A stretch of 35,696 bases of DNA. Origin: Enterobacterales bacterium (lineage in GTDB: Bacteria; Pseudomonadota; Gammaproteobacteria; Enterobacterales; Enterobacteriaceae). This document shows, piece after piece, positions 1-9,457 of this stretch (position 1 is the stretch's first letter; each line of letters starts with the position of its first letter). Under the pieces are notes generated by a model. That model was not told where the DNA came from. It did not search any database and worked only from the letters and a program-made list of their open reading frames with translations. The stretch spans positions 1 to 35,696 of the forward strand of contig JAATGH010000066.1 in assembly GCA_015654745.1 (NCBI GenBank), in the 5' to 3' direction. The position numbers and the translations under genes are program-made.

Positions 1-222
1 AAGGTTATCCCATAGATCTGTGGATAACATGGTGTAAGATCCTGTTCATTGTTGCCGACTTCTAGTGCACAACCCGCCGCCGTCCGGTTACGGAAAGCAT
101 GATGCCATAAAAAAAAGGGTGTTAAATCATGCTATTATTATGCCCGGATTAATTTATTACGCTTAAACAATTTGAGCTAACCGTCATAGATTACTATTTA
201 AACAGTAGAGGAGCCCTCGACA
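1..222. other. Intergenic region upstream of mutH
   Basis: No ORF is convincing here. The left edge has an inverted pair of GTTATCC/GGATAAC arms (4-10 and 22-28) containing one perfect DnaA box. Positions 120-200 are AT-rich and should hold the mutH promoter, but no -35/-10 pair stands out. A good ribosome binding site (AGAGGAG, 207-213) precedes the mutH ATG at 223. Confidence 0.5.
19..27 (-). promoter_or_regulatory. Perfect DnaA-box sequence
   Basis: The plus strand reads TGTGGATAA, so the minus strand is TTATCCACA, an exact match to the high-affinity DnaA box. GATC (Dam) sites lie at 15-18 and 38-41. Nine-base matches occur by chance across a genome, so any role in replication or in mutH control is unproven. 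Confidence 0.3.
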
Positions 223-915
223 ATGAGCCTGCCCAAGGTATCAACCGTTGTGGCGCCGCCGGCCGATGAAACCGAACTGTTGGCACGCGCCCGCATGCTG
301 GCCGGGTACTGCCTGGGCGAATTGGCGGCCCATGCCGGCCTGGTGGCGCCAGCCAATCTTAAGCGTGACAAAGGCTGGATTGGCGTATTGCTGGAACGTT
401 ACCTCGGCGCCAGCGCCGGTAGTAAGCCGGAACAGGATTTTGCCGCCATCGGCGTGGAGTTGAAAACCATTCCGGTAGACAGCGCCGGTTGGCCATTGGA
501 AACGACCTTTGTCTGCGTCGCCCCGCTCACCGGCAATAGCGGCGTTACCTGGGAAACCAGCCACGTAAGGTATAAATTGGCGCGGGTACTCTGGATTCCG
601 GTGGAAGGCGCGCGCGAGATCCCCCTATCCCGGCGGCGCATAGGGTCGCCATTGTTGTGGAGCCCCAGCGCCGCGGAAGAGGAGTTGCTGCGCCGCGATT
701 GGGAAGAGCTGATGGATCTTATCGTGCTGGGAGAGGTTGAGCACATTACCGCCCATCATGGCGAGGTGCTGCAGCTACGGCCAAAAGGCGCCAATAGTCG
801 AGCCTTGACCAAAGCCACGGGCGAATTCGGCCAGCCGATCATGACCTTGCCGCGCGGCTTTTATTTAAAAAAAACCTTTACCGGACCGATGCTAGCCCGC
901 CATTTCCTGGTTTAA
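223..915 (+). CDS. mutH: DNA mismatch repair endonuclease MutH
   Basis: MutH nicks the unmethylated strand at hemimethylated GATC sites after activation by MutS-MutL, directing repair to the new strand. The protein has 230 residues, against 229 in E. coli. The metal-binding restriction-endonuclease-like motif D-(x6)-E-x-K is visible as D72, E79 and K81, with an upstream acidic E58 matching the fourth active-site residue. The C-terminal half keeps the conserved stretch around RPKGANSR and the FYLKKTFT motif. The start is supported by AGAGGAG ten bases upstream. It is followed by ygdQ as in E. coli. No disruption is seen. Confidence 0.97.
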   Translation: MSLPKVSTVVAPPADETELLARARMLAGYCLGELAAHAGLVAPANLKRDKGWIGVLLERYLGASAGSKPEQDFAAIGVELKTIPVDSAGWPLETTFVCVAPLTGNSGVTWETSHVRYKLARVLWIPVEGAREIPLSRRRIGSPLLWSPSAAEEELLRRDWEELMDLIVLGEVEHITAHHGEVLQLRPKGANSRALTKATGEFGQPIMTLPRGFYLKKTFTGPMLARHFLV

Positions 916-997
916 ATCAATTTTCATTGCCCGCAGGCCTTTATACCTGTTTATAATGCTCGTTTAAGATTCGTTTAAGTTTGGGTAATTGACCATA

Positions 998-1732
998 ATG
1001 TTTGATTGGATCGTGGCCCCCGATGCCTGGTTGGCGTTGGGGACACTCACTATATTGGAAATCGTTCTTGGCATCGATAACATCATATTTCTATCGCTGG
1101 TGGTGGCGAAACTGCCGGTGGCGCAACGAGCCAAGGCGCGTCGCCTCGGCTTGCTCGGCGCCATGCTTATGCGTCTTGGCCTGCTGGCGTCCATTTCTTG
1201 GGTCATTCGGCTAACGTATCCGCTGTTTGCCATTCTCGATAATCCAATTTCCATCAGGGACTTGATTTTGATGTTAGGGGGATTATTTCTGATTTGGAAA
1301 TCCTGTGGTGAAATCCACCAAACCCTCGAAGGCAGCGAATCCTCGCAGCACAGTAATGTCAGTTCATTTTTGGGCGCCATCGTACAGATCATGTTGCTGG
1401 ACGTTATTTTTAGCCTTGATTCAGTGATCACCGCCGTCGGTTTGTCTAATCATCTGTTCATTATGATGGCGGCGGTGGTGATTGCCGTCGGGGTGATGAT
1501 GTTCGCCGCGCGACCGATTGGAGAATTTGTCGCCCATCACCCTTCCGTCAAGATGCTGGCACTGGCGTTTTTAATACTGATCGGTTTTACTTTGATTTTG
1601 GAAAGCGTTGATGTTCATGTGCCTAAGGGCTACATTTATTTCGCGATGTTCTTTTCCATGGGTGTCGAGGCGCTGAATTTGATCAGAAATAAAAAAGTCA
1701 GCCGCACCCGGCGCTCAGCCTCCAAGGTTTGA
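998..1732 (+). CDS. ygdQ: TerC-family inner-membrane protein YgdQ
   Basis: A polytopic integral membrane protein of the TerC family (UPF0053), related to proteins implicated in metal ion handling; its exact substrate is not established. It has about 244 residues (E. coli YgdQ 237). The TerC signatures are present: an N-terminal EIVLGIDN segment and a second, repeat-like FSLDSVITAVG segment, each with an acidic residue inside a membrane helix. An in-frame TTG at 989 would add three residues, but ATG at 998 gives the family-typical start MFDWI. It lies downstream of mutH and 11 bases before ygdR, probably co-transcribed with ygdR. Confidence 0.92.
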   Translation: MFDWIVAPDAWLALGTLTILEIVLGIDNIIFLSLVVAKLPVAQRAKARRLGLLGAMLMRLGLLASISWVIRLTYPLFAILDNPISIRDLILMLGGLFLIWKSCGEIHQTLEGSESSQHSNVSSFLGAIVQIMLLDVIFSLDSVITAVGLSNHLFIMMAAVVIAVGVMMFAARPIGEFVAHHPSVKMLALAFLILIGFTLILESVDVHVPKGYIYFAMFFSMGVEALNLIRNKKVSRTRRSASKV

Positions 1733-1743
1733 TAGGAATAAAT

Positions 1744-1962
1744 ATGAAAAGATACGCGATGTTGGCGGCAGTGTTGGCATTGGCCGGCGTACTGTCGGGC
1801 TGTGCCAGCGACTATGTTATGTCCACTAAGGACGGCCGTATGATTTTGACCCAGGGTAAGCCTGAGCTGGATAAGTCCACCGGTTTAATTCGGTATACTG
1901 ATGAACGTGGCAATCACATGCAGATTAACGGTAGTGAAGTATCGCAGATGATCGTGCGCTGA
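1744..1962 (+). CDS. ygdR: YgdI/YgdR family lipoprotein (DUF903)
   Basis: A small envelope lipoprotein of unknown function, 72 residues, the same length as E. coli YgdR. The N-terminus is a lipoprotein signal peptide ending in the lipobox LSGC with the lipidated Cys at position 20. The mature part keeps the DUF903 core (SDYVMSTKDGRMILTQGKPE). ATG at 1744 is preceded by AGGA (1734-1737), so an in-frame TTG at 1729 that overlaps the ygdQ stop is not needed. A strong terminator follows at 2030-2062. Confidence 0.93.
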   Translation: MKRYAMLAAVLALAGVLSGCASDYVMSTKDGRMILTQGKPELDKSTGLIRYTDERGNHMQINGSEVSQMIVR

Positions 1963-2029
1963 TTATCATAAAAACCGACCCCATCCACCCATTTTGCGCT
2001 TTTCCCCGCAGCCTGGCTTGGTTATAGTC

Positions 2030-2062
2030 AAATCAGGCGGCGCTTAATAACGCCTGATTTTT
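2030..2062 (+). terminator. Rho-independent terminator after ygdR
   Basis: A perfect 10-bp inverted repeat, AAATCAGGCG (2030-2039) and CGCCTGATTT (2051-2060), with an 11-base loop and a short T run. It lies between ygdR and tas and should end transcription of mutH-ygdQ-ygdR or ygdQ-ygdR. Confidence 0.85.
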
Positions 2063-2086
2063 ACCGACACTAAGGAACCAGCCTCA

Positions 2087-3127
2087 ATGCATTATCACCG
2101 TATTCCTCATAGTTCTCTTGAAGTCAGCGTATTGGGATTGGGCACCATGACCTTTGGCGAACAAAATACCGAGGTCGAGGCCCATGCACAATTGGACCAC
2201 GCGGTAGCGGCCGGGGTGAATTTTATCGACACGGCGGAAATGTATCCGGTGCCGCCTCGTCCAGAGACCCAAGGATTGACAGAAACCTATATCGGTAGCT
2301 GGCTCAAGCGACACGGACAGCGGGAAAAGATCGTGCTGGCCAGCAAAGTGGCCGGACCGTCCCGGGGTAACGACGCCGGCATTCGGCCGCAACAGATATT
2401 GGATCGCAAGAATATTCGCTTAGCTCTTGAGGATAGCCTGCGTCGCTTGGGCACCGATTATCTTGACCTCTATCAGGTGCATTGGCCGCAGCGCACCACC
2501 AACTGTTTCGGTAAGCTTAATTATCAGTTTACTGATGAAAAACAGGCGGTAACCATTTTGGAAACCCTTGAGGCCCTTAATGAGCAGGTGCGGGCAGGTA
2601 AGATCCGTTATTTGGGGATCTCCAACGAGACGCCTTGGGGAGCCATGCGGTATTTGCAGTTGGCGGACAAGCACGATCTGCCGCGGATAGTCACGGTGCA
2701 GAATCCCTATAGTTTGCTGAACCGTAGTTTTGAAGTGGGCATGGCGGAAATTAGTCAGTTTGAAGGGCTTGAGCTGTTGGCCTATTCGAGTCTTGCGTTC
2801 GGCACGCTGACCGGTAAATACCTGAACGGCGCCCGTCCCGCCGGAGCGCGTAACACGCTGTTTAGTCGGTTTACCCGCTACAGTTCGCCGCATACCGAGC
2901 AGGCGATTGGTGAATATGTGGCGCTGGCCCACCGCTATGGGCTGGATCCGGCGCAGATGGCGCTGGCGTTTGTGCGTCAACAGCCGTTTGTGGCCTCGAC
3001 GTTGCTTGGCGCGACGTCGGTGGAACAGCTTGAGACTAATCTGGCGAGTTTGGAGTTGACGTTGGGTGAGGAAATTATTGGCGAGCTGGAGAGGATTCAT
3101 CAGCGGTTTACCTTTCCGGCGCCTTGA
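2087..3127 (+). CDS. tas: NADP(H)-dependent aldo-keto reductase Tas
   Basis: A cytosolic aldo-keto reductase with a (beta/alpha)8 fold that reduces carbonyls with NADPH; the physiological substrate is unclear. E. coli tas was found as a suppressor of tyrosine auxotrophy. The protein is 346 residues, identical in length to E. coli Tas. The AKR catalytic tetrad is intact: D48, Y53, K87 and H132. The cofactor-binding region near GATSVEQLETNL at the C-terminus is also conserved. A ribosome site AAGGA (2072-2076) precedes the ATG. It has its own transcription unit after the terminator at 2030-2062 and is convergent with lplT. Confidence 0.95.
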   Translation: MHYHRIPHSSLEVSVLGLGTMTFGEQNTEVEAHAQLDHAVAAGVNFIDTAEMYPVPPRPETQGLTETYIGSWLKRHGQREKIVLASKVAGPSRGNDAGIRPQQILDRKNIRLALEDSLRRLGTDYLDLYQVHWPQRTTNCFGKLNYQFTDEKQAVTILETLEALNEQVRAGKIRYLGISNETPWGAMRYLQLADKHDLPRIVTVQNPYSLLNRSFEVGMAEISQFEGLELLAYSSLAFGTLTGKYLNGARPAGARNTLFSRFTRYSSPHTEQAIGEYVALAHRYGLDPAQMALAFVRQQPFVASTLLGATSVEQLETNLASLELTLGEEIIGELERIHQRFTFPAP

Positions 3128-3202
3128 GTGGTGCGGTGTCTTTGGCACGGCTCGCTGTTGAATCGACGATCGCGGGCCTGGCGTGCCGTGGGACGGTATT
3201 TA

Positions 3203-4408
3203 TCAGGGTACGATTTTTTTGGCGCGGGTGACTATCCATAGCAGGAGGATCGCCGCTGAGAACAGGACGCCGAATCCTATGCCGATGGCGACGGCGGCCG
3301 CCCCGAGCTTTACGACTAGCGAATAGAGGCCGAGCATCAGCAGCATGGCCAGGTTTTCACCAAAGTTTTGTACCGCAATGGCATTGCCCGCGCCAACGCT
3401 CTCTTTGCCGCGCTGTTGCAGTAGCGCGTTTAGCGGGACGATAAAAAAGCCACCTAGAATACCGATCAGCGCCAGGAGTAGATAAGCCGGCAATAAGTGG
3501 TGCTGTACGCTTAGCCCGACCACCACCAGCCCCATCAGGATGCCGGCGGGCATGCAGCGTTGTACCGTTTCCAATCGCACCAGTTTGGCCGCCGCGCCGG
3601 CGCCGAACACGATGCCTACCGCCACCATGGCGTTGAGCGTGGTGGGCGTCGCATTATCCGTAATACCCAGCGCCGCCGGCACCCAGAGTACCAGCAGGAA
3701 GCGTAGGGTAACGCCGGCGCCCCAAAACAGGCTGGTGCCGATGATTGAAAAGCGGGTTTCGCCATTTTGCCAAAGCACCCGGCAGGCGGCGGTGAAATTG
3801 CCGATCAAACGCGCCGGATGCCAGGAACCGGCGCGCCTGGCCGCCGGCAGTCGTGGAATAAAGAGATTGGCCGCGACGGCGACGCCGAACGTCAGGGCGC
3901 ACAAGCCTAGCGCCACGCCCAGATGCCAGTCCGCCAGGACGCCGCCGGCCAAGGATCCGAGCAGGATGGCGGCAATGGTTGAGGCTTCTATTAGGCCGTT
4001 GGCCTTGACCAGTTGATCGCCTTGGGTCAATTCGCCCAATATGCCGTATTTGGCCGGCGAATAGGCGGCGGCGCCGATTCCCACCAGGCAGTAGCCGAGA
4101 AAAGGATTAAATCCGAAGCAGATAAACAGCGCACCGGCAAGCTTTAGGCTATTGGCCACCATCATGACCCGCCCCTTGGCAAAACTGTCGGCAAACTGGC
4201 CGACAAAGGGAGCAAGTACGATATAAGCACCGACAAATAGCATCTGCAGCACCGGCTGGCTCCAGGCTGGATAAGCCTGCTGCTTAATCAGTGCCAGGGT
4301 GGCAAATAGCAGCGCATTATCGCCAAAAGCCGAAAAAAACTGGGCGCACATCACCGCCATCATCGGCCGGGTCAATAAACCGGCCGATGTGGTCCGGGGT
4401 AGGCTCAT
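3203..4408 (-). CDS. lplT: Lysophospholipid transporter LplT
   Basis: A major facilitator superfamily flippase that moves lysophosphatidylethanolamine across the inner membrane to the cytosolic side, where Aas re-acylates it. The protein has 401 residues (E. coli 397) and about 12 hydrophobic helices. The N-terminal [17 protein letters not shown] segment and the [12 protein letters not shown] segment are typical of the family. The start codon overlaps the aas stop by four bases (ATGA), which indicates translational coupling. It is convergent with tas. Confidence 0.94.
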   Translation of the reverse strand: MSLPRTTSAGLLTRPMMAVMCAQFFSAFGDNALLFATLALIKQQAYPAWSQPVLQMLFVGAYIVLAPFVGQFADSFAKGRVMMVANSLKLAGALFICFGFNPFLGYCLVGIGAAAYSPAKYGILGELTQGDQLVKANGLIEASTIAAILLGSLAGGVLADWHLGVALGLCALTFGVAVAANLFIPRLPAARRAGSWHPARLIGNFTAACRVLWQNGETRFSIIGTSLFWGAGVTLRFLLVLWVPAALGITDNATPTTLNAMVAVGIVFGAGAAAKLVRLETVQRCMPAGILMGLVVVGLSVQHHLLPAYLLLALIGILGGFFIVPLNALLQQRGKESVGAGNAIAVQNFGENLAMLLMLGLYSLVVKLGAAAVAIGIGFGVLFSAAILLLWIVTRAKKIVP

Positions 4409-6561
4409 AAGTGATTCTCCGGGGCGTTGGCCATATTTTTCAGGGCGACAAAATCGAGTTTGCCGCTGCCCAGCAGCGGCAGCTCGTCGATATGGCGGAT
4501 GTCGCGCGGCACGGTAATTTCCGGCAAGCCATCCTGATGAGCTTGTTTTACCAGTTGGTCGCGGGTTAAGCCCGCATCGGTGGTAAACAATACCAATACC
4601 TCTCCTTTGGCGTTGTCGCTTTTAGCCGTGGCGCCATGGCGGGCGTCGGGCGACACCCGAAGCGCCAGTTGTTCGACGCTCTCGAGGGAAATCATCTCGC
4701 CGGCCAGTTTAGCAAAACGTTTAACCCGCCCCTGGATGGCGCAGAATCCCGCCGCATCGAGAGTAACGATGTCCCCAGTGTCATACCACCCTTCATCTAC
4801 CACCCCCGCGCCATTATCCGCAGCCGGCGTTTCCAGGACGCCGGGGCGCTCAACCCGCAGATAGCCTTTCATGATATTAGGCCCGCTCAGCTGCAGTTGC
4901 CCCCCCTGTTCAATCCCCGGCACCGGGATCAATCTCGCCTTCATGCCAGGCAGGATCTGGCCGACCGTATGCACTTTCGCCGCCAGCGGGACGTTAATCG
5001 CCACTACCGGCGCGCATTCCGTCACGCCATAGCCTTCCAGGATGCGAATACCGAACTTTTCTTGCCATAGCAGCCGGGTTGTTTCCGCGAGTTTTTCCGC
5101 CCCGGCGACCACATAACGCACCCGGGCAAAGTCATATTGGTGAGCCATTCGGCCATATTGCGCGAGAAAAGTAGAGGTGCCAAACAGCACGGTACAGTTT
5201 TGGTCGTATACCAGCTCCGGTATTACCCGGTAATGCAGCGGGCTGGGATAGAGCAGCACCCGCGCGCCGGTCAGCAATGGCGTGAGTAATCCAACCGTCA
5301 GGCCAAAAGCGTGAAACAGCGGCAACGCTGACAAAAATTTATCGCGTGGGGTGAAATCCGCGACCGAGCGTATCTGTTCAATATTAGCCAAAATACTGTC
5401 ATGGGAATGGACTACGCCTTTCGGCGTTCCTTCCGAACCGGAGGTAAAAAGTACCAGCGCACTCTCATCAGGCCGTTGCGCCAGTTCCGCACGGGCCGGA
5501 TAAAGTAGATGGCCGATGACCCATAACTTGTCCGCCAGCGTCACGGTGTCTTTCAGATCTTCCAGATAGACCCAGCGCACACCGATCACCGCCAACGGCA
5601 GCGCGGTAAGTTTGGCTTTATCCAGGAATTGCCGGGAGCTGACGATGGTTTTAATGGACGCGGCTTTGACCGCGTTATTGATGCCGTTTGCCCCTGAGGT
5701 GTAATTTAGCAGCGCCGGAATCCGCCGGCGTAATCCCGCCCCCAGGATGGTGGCGGCGGAGATGGTGGCGTTGGGCAGCAATAGGCCCACATGTTCTCCA
5801 GGGGCGGTAAAGCGCTCCAGGATGCGGCTGACGCCGAAGATTTTTTTCAATAATCCGCGGTAACTGTCCGCTTTAAAGGCGATATCCTCAATACAGGGTT
5901 TGGCGTCGCCATAGCGTCGAGACGCGGCCAGCAATGCCTGATAGAGCGTCAGACGCGGGCGGGAGGCCATGCGGGCGTCCATCATGATGCGATGCAATTG
6001 TTCCCCGGCGATGCGCCGACGTTCGCGCGCCTTTAGCGCTTGGGGCATGGGCAGGCTGACCGGGGTTTGCAGATGTATGGTGATTTTGGGAAACCAGTGA
6101 CGCTTGATGATGCCGCCCATGCGGCTAAACGGCGTCAGTTCAGGGCCATCCAGCCAGATGGGCACCACGGTGGCACCGGTGCGCGACGCGACGAACGCCG
6201 CGCCGTCATAGATTTTCATCAGCGATCCGGTGACCGTGATCCGGCCTTCGGGAAAGACCACCACCGGCCTCCCGTGACCAATATGCTTGATTAATTGCTT
6301 GATGCTCAGCGGCTTGGTGGGATTGAGCGGGATGATGTCCACATAGCGTTTGACTACCCGCATATACCAGGCATCGGTAATGGTTGAATAAATGGCGAAC
6401 ACCGGTTTGACCGGCAAAAATAGCGCCAGCAGGACCCCATCAAGAAAGGAGACATGATTGGGCGTGATCATGACCTTCTGCTGTTGCAATACCCGTGGAT
6501 CGCCGACCACATCCACGCGATACAGTAGCCGGAAAATCTGGCGCAATACGGAAAAAAGCAT
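4405..6561 (-). CDS. aas: Bifunctional acyl-ACP synthetase / 2-acyl-GPE acyltransferase Aas
   Basis: Aas activates a fatty acid onto acyl carrier protein with ATP, then transfers it to 2-acyl-glycerophosphoethanolamine, recycling lysophospholipid imported by LplT. It has 718 residues (E. coli 719). The N-terminal acyltransferase domain carries the HX4D motif as H36 and D41 (NHVSFLDG) and a later FPEGR motif. The C-terminal AMP-forming domain has the P-loop-like [12 protein letters not shown] and the downstream [10 protein letters not shown] and YDTGD motifs. A strong ribosome site AAGGAG (6567-6572) precedes the ATG. It forms an operon with lplT. Confidence 0.96.
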   Translation of the reverse strand: MLFSVLRQIFRLLYRVDVVGDPRVLQQQKVMITPNHVSFLDGVLLALFLPVKPVFAIYSTITDAWYMRVVKRYVDIIPLNPTKPLSIKQLIKHIGHGRPVVVFPEGRITVTGSLMKIYDGAAFVASRTGATVVPIWLDGPELTPFSRMGGIIKRHWFPKITIHLQTPVSLPMPQALKARERRRIAGEQLHRIMMDARMASRPRLTLYQALLAASRRYGDAKPCIEDIAFKADSYRGLLKKIFGVSRILERFTAPGEHVGLLLPNATISAATILGAGLRRRIPALLNYTSGANGINNAVKAASIKTIVSSRQFLDKAKLTALPLAVIGVRWVYLEDLKDTVTLADKLWVIGHLLYPARAELAQRPDESALVLFTSGSEGTPKGVVHSHDSILANIEQIRSVADFTPRDKFLSALPLFHAFGLTVGLLTPLLTGARVLLYPSPLHYRVIPELVYDQNCTVLFGTSTFLAQYGRMAHQYDFARVRYVVAGAEKLAETTRLLWQEKFGIRILEGYGVTECAPVVAINVPLAAKVHTVGQILPGMKARLIPVPGIEQGGQLQLSGPNIMKGYLRVERPGVLETPAADNGAGVVDEGWYDTGDIVTLDAAGFCAIQGRVKRFAKLAGEMISLESVEQLALRVSPDARHGATAKSDNAKGEVLVLFTTDAGLTRDQLVKQAHQDGLPEITVPRDIRHIDELPLLGSGKLDFVALKNMANAPENHL

Positions 6562-6656
6562 GCCATCTCCTTATAGGTTAATTATGCCGACCGGCTAACG
6601 CATTCGAACCCACTTCACGTTATCGGCCCCGTGTTGCCACCCTAGTATAGGCGAGG

Positions 6657-7385
6657 TCAAGGCTTCACGATCGATTCCTGCATAAACGCCGCCAACGGCC
6701 TGCACTGCCGTCCCTGATGGTCGAAATTGCCGGGTGCCAGCCAACCGTCCAGTGCCCGGGCGAGCGCCGGCCATTCGCTGTCGATGATGGAATACCAGCA
6801 GGTGTCCCGATTGTGGCCTTTGACGACCATGGCCTGACGGAATGTTCCTTCGTACTGAAAACCAAGGCGTTTTGCCGCCTGGTTGGACGCCAGGTTGAGG
6901 CTGTGACATTTCCATTCGCAGCGCCGATAGCCCAGCCGGTCAAAGGTATAGCTCAACAGCAGCGATATGGCTTCGGTGCCGAGAGCCGAGCGCTTCATCA
7001 GCGGCGACCAGTTGACCCAGCCGATTTCCAACACCCCATTGCCCGCATCGACCCGCATCAGCGCCACCGATCCCACCGCCCGTTCGGTGGCCAGGTCGAT
7101 AACCGCGAAATGCAGCGGGTCATGGGAGGCGGCATTGGCGGCGATCAGGGCATCGCATTGTTGCCGGGTTTCCGGGCGGGAATGGGAAAAATAGGTCCAA
7201 TCGCGGCCATCATCGATACGGTGCCAGGCCATAAACAGCGCTGGACCGTGCACCATAGACAAAGGTTCCAGGCGGCAAAAACGTCCCGCCAAGGTGACTT
7301 TTTGCACCGGAGGGCGGGGTCGCCAGTCCGGCAGCGCCGCGCCGACGGGTTGTTGATACTGATTTACCCCATTCCCCTGGTCCAT
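6657..7385 (-). CDS. GNAT family N-acetyltransferase, RimJ/RimL type
   Basis: A predicted cytosolic acetyl-CoA-dependent acetyltransferase of 242 residues; the acceptor is unknown. The central fold resembles the RimJ/RimL and spermidine acetyltransferase branch: a WVNWSPLMKRSALGTEA acetyl-CoA-binding region, then RCEWKCHSLNLASNQAAKRLGFQYEGTFR, which is split here only by normal spacing and is the usual RimL-like C-terminal signature. The N-terminal 30 residues, rich in Gln and Pro, look like a family extension. The start is supported by AGGGGG upstream. It lies between aas and the Omr sRNA, where E. coli has no gene. Confidence 0.85.
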   Translation of the reverse strand: MDQGNGVNQYQQPVGAALPDWRPRPPVQKVTLAGRFCRLEPLSMVHGPALFMAWHRIDDGRDWTYFSHSRPETRQQCDALIAANAASHDPLHFAVIDLATERAVGSVALMRVDAGNGVLEIGWVNWSPLMKRSALGTEAISLLLSYTFDRLGYRRCEWKCHSLNLASNQAAKRLGFQYEGTFRQAMVVKGHNRDTCWYSIIDSEWPALARALDGWLAPGNFDHQGRQCRPLAAFMQESIVKP

Positions 7386-7568
7386 GCTTCTGCCCCCTAA
7401 ATAGAATGTATGCTGACTGCGTCCACGCCCGGCACGTCATAGATGCGCCCATCGCGCATCCAACGAACGGAAAAACGGCAAACAGGCGACGAGATATCCT
7501 CATCGCCTCAAAAACGGCAAGTTTAACATGGGATAATTCACCGTAGCGTGAAATCCTGGATTGCAGCC

Positions 7569-7597
7569 AAAAAAAAACCTACGCATCCGCGTAGGTT
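7569..7597 (-). terminator. Intrinsic terminator of the Omr sRNA
   Basis: Arms AACCTACGC and GCGTAGGTT form a 9-bp stem with a four-base loop (7576-7597), followed on the minus strand by a run of nine T. This stem and its tail are also the likely Hfq-binding 3' end. Confidence 0.92.
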
Positions 7598-7661
7598 GGT
7601 GCAACTGAAATGGTCTCAACACACAAAGTGTGTTGATTTCTCACCAATCAATACCTCTGGG
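7569..7661 (-). ncRNA. omrA: OmrA/OmrB-type regulatory sRNA
   Basis: Read on the minus strand, the RNA starts with CCCAGAGGTATTGATTGGTG, essentially the conserved 5' end of enterobacterial OmrA/OmrB, which pairs with target mRNAs such as ompT, cirA and csgD. It is about 93 nt, with an internal hairpin (7617-7635, 8-bp arms) and a terminator hairpin before nine U. The position between aas and galR is the same as omrA/omrB in E. coli. A TATAAA element (7671-7676) about ten bases upstream may serve as -10. Only one copy is present, so the choice between the A and B names is arbitrary. In E. coli these sRNAs are OmpR-activated and Hfq-dependent. Confidence 0.92.
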
Positions 7662-7974
7662 ACTACATACTTTATAGACCGTGACATGATTAAACCACCG
7701 CATAATCGCAAGATAACCGCTCGAAATGAAACCAACTGTAAATTTCCCCCCATGATTAATTCCGGACGGCATTCTTGTCGATTTTCTTACGCCGCGCATA
7801 GGGTTCAGCACCGATCGGCAGTAACGCGCGCCAAGCACCAAACCGATTTTCAAGACTAATTCGCAATAATCCCGATCCGATCGTCAAACCTGTGCGCCAG
7901 CGCCTTGCATCGAATGGCCATTTCCGTAAAATTTATCAATGTAACCGATTACCCTAAGAGAGCTTAAAAGCGAT
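7662..7974. other. Intergenic region between omr sRNA and galR
   Basis: This 313-base stretch should hold the divergent promoters of the minus-strand sRNA and of galR. A GalR-type operator is visible next to the galR start. I see no credible ORF; short frames here have no family features. No clear OmpR site could be assigned by eye. Confidence 0.5.
7939..7954. promoter_or_regulatory. Probable GalR operator (autoregulation)
   Basis: ATGTAACCGATTACCC matches the GalR/GalS consensus GTGKAANCGNTTNCAC at 14 of 16 positions, including the central CG and both half-sites. It ends 20 bases before the galR start, where binding would block transcription or its start. This suggests negative autoregulation. 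Confidence 0.6.
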
Positions 7975-8979
7975 ATGGCCACCATAAAGGATGTAGCTAA
8001 GTTGGCGGGGGTATCTGTCGCCACGGTCTCACGCGTTATCAATAATTCGCCCAAAGCCAGTATCAGTTCGCGCCAGGCGGTGCTGGGCGCCATGGAGGAA
8101 TTGCAATACCACCCCAATGCCAACGCCCGTGCGCTGGCGCAGCAATCCACCGAAACCCTTGGCCTTATCGTGGCGGATGTGTCCGATCCCTTTTTCGGCG
8201 CCATGGTCAAGGCGGTGGAACAGGTAGCTTACCGCACCGGCAACTTTTTGCTGATTGGCAATGGGTATCATATTCTCGACAAGGAACGGCAGGCGATCGA
8301 GCAGTTGATACGCCACCGCTGCGCGGCGCTGGTGGTGCATGCGCAAATGATTCCCGAGGAGGAACTGAACGGGCTGATGGCGCATATTCCCGGCATGGTG
8401 CTGATCAACCGCATTTTACCCGCCTATGCCAATCGCTGCGTGGCGCTCGACGATCGATACGGCGCTTGGCTGGCGACCCGCCATCTGATTCAGCAGGGCC
8501 ATCGCCGGATCGCCTGTATCTGTTCAAGTCACCCGATTTCAGATAGCACCGACCGGTTGCAAGGGTATCTGGATGGACTCAAGGATCATAATATTGCGGT
8601 GGATGATAAGCTGATTGCCTATGGGGAACCGGACGAGGTGGGCGGCGAACAGGCCATGACCGACCTGTTGGGACGCGGCAGGAACTTCACCGGCATCGCC
8701 TGTTATAACGACTCCATGGCCGCCGGCGCGCTGGCGGTGCTTAGCGACAACGGCATTGAAGTACCGGAAGAGATCTCGCTGGTTGGCTTTGACGATGTGC
8801 TCATTTCCCGCTATCTGCGCCCGCGCCTGACCACTATCCGTTATCCGGTGGTGGCAATGGCCAACCAGGCCGCGCGGCTGGCGTTGGCGCTGGCCAACGG
8901 CGATCCGCTGCCGGAGGTGACCAACACCTTCAGTCCGACCCTGGTGCGCCGCCATTCGGTCGCGCCGCCGCCGTCCTGA
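7975..8979 (+). CDS. galR: Galactose operon repressor GalR
   Basis: A LacI/GalR family repressor of galactose uptake and catabolism genes that releases DNA on binding galactose. It has 334 residues (E. coli 343). The N-terminal helix-turn-helix MATIKDVAKLAGVSVATVSR is diagnostic and fixes the start at 7975. The following hinge region is AALAQQ-like and leads into a periplasmic-binding-protein-like sensor domain. The first residues match E. coli GalR, and the position after aas and the Omr sRNA agrees. Its final 50 bases overlap the convergent GNAT gene. Confidence 0.92.
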   Translation: MATIKDVAKLAGVSVATVSRVINNSPKASISSRQAVLGAMEELQYHPNANARALAQQSTETLGLIVADVSDPFFGAMVKAVEQVAYRTGNFLLIGNGYHILDKERQAIEQLIRHRCAALVVHAQMIPEEELNGLMAHIPGMVLINRILPAYANRCVALDDRYGAWLATRHLIQQGHRRIACICSSHPISDSTDRLQGYLDGLKDHNIAVDDKLIAYGEPDEVGGEQAMTDLLGRGRNFTGIACYNDSMAAGALAVLSDNGIEVPEEISLVGFDDVLISRYLRPRLTTIRYPVVAMANQAARLALALANGDPLPEVTNTFSPTLVRRHSVAPPPS

Positions 8980-9457
8980 GCTTTGGCGCCGGGGATTCGG
9001 CTCCTTGCGCCAGATGATAAATAAACACCGGCTTATCGGGGTATTCGATACCATCGGCCAGATATTGCCAACCTTCGCGCTCGTAATAACCGCGAAAGGT
9101 GGCGTACAAATAAAGATGCTCGTATCCCGCCCGGCGGCCGTACGCTATCACAAACCGCTGCAATGCCCTGCCCAGGCCCCTGCCGCGCCAGCTTTCATCC
9201 ACATAGAGCGCCGCGAGCCAGGGCGTAAGATCCTGGCGGGTAAGCAGATCGCACCGCCATAGTCCCACGGTGCCCACCGGCCGGCCGCCGTCAAGCGCGA
9301 TAAACGCCATCGGCAGTCCCTCGCGGCGCATGCCGTTGTCGACCATGGCACTGTAAAATCGCCGACCGGTGTCTTGGCCGAAAGCCCGCCACAGCCAGTC
9401 GATCGTCAATTCGCGATATTGGGGATAATCGGCCAGCGGGGCGATAACCCAGGCCAT
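8930..9457 (-). CDS. GNAT family N-acetyltransferase
   Basis: A predicted acetyl-CoA-dependent acetyltransferase of 175 residues with unknown acceptor. Motif A, which binds acetyl-CoA pyrophosphate, is clear as ESWRGRGLGRALQRF, and a C-terminal YYEREGWQYL segment is the common GNAT ending. The last 17 or so residues are Ala/Pro/Gly-rich and are encoded opposite the galR 3' end (50-bp overlap), so the tail may have been acquired by run-on after insertion of this block. Its ATG overlaps the GntR stop as TAATG, so the two are translationally coupled. Confidence 0.85.
   Translation of the reverse strand: MAWVIAPLADYPQYRELTIDWLWRAFGQDTGRRFYSAMVDNGMRREGLPMAFIALDGGRPVGTVGLWRCDLLTRQDLTPWLAALYVDESWRGRGLGRALQRFVIAYGRRAGYEHLYLYATFRGYYEREGWQYLADGIEYPDKPVFIYHLAQGAESPAPKLRTAAARPNGGAPGSD

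Noticed and set aside
1-30. Possible oriC fragment
   Set aside because: One perfect DnaA box with no further boxes or AT-rich 13-mers, next to mutH rather than mnmG/mioC.
6717-7400. 227-codon open frame on the plus strand opposite the GNAT gene
   Set aside because: Low-complexity translation without family features; the opposite strand encodes a good GNAT fold with a ribosome site.
7500-7568. Second Omr sRNA copy next to the first
   Set aside because: No second copy of the conserved 5' end or of the terminator was found on either side.
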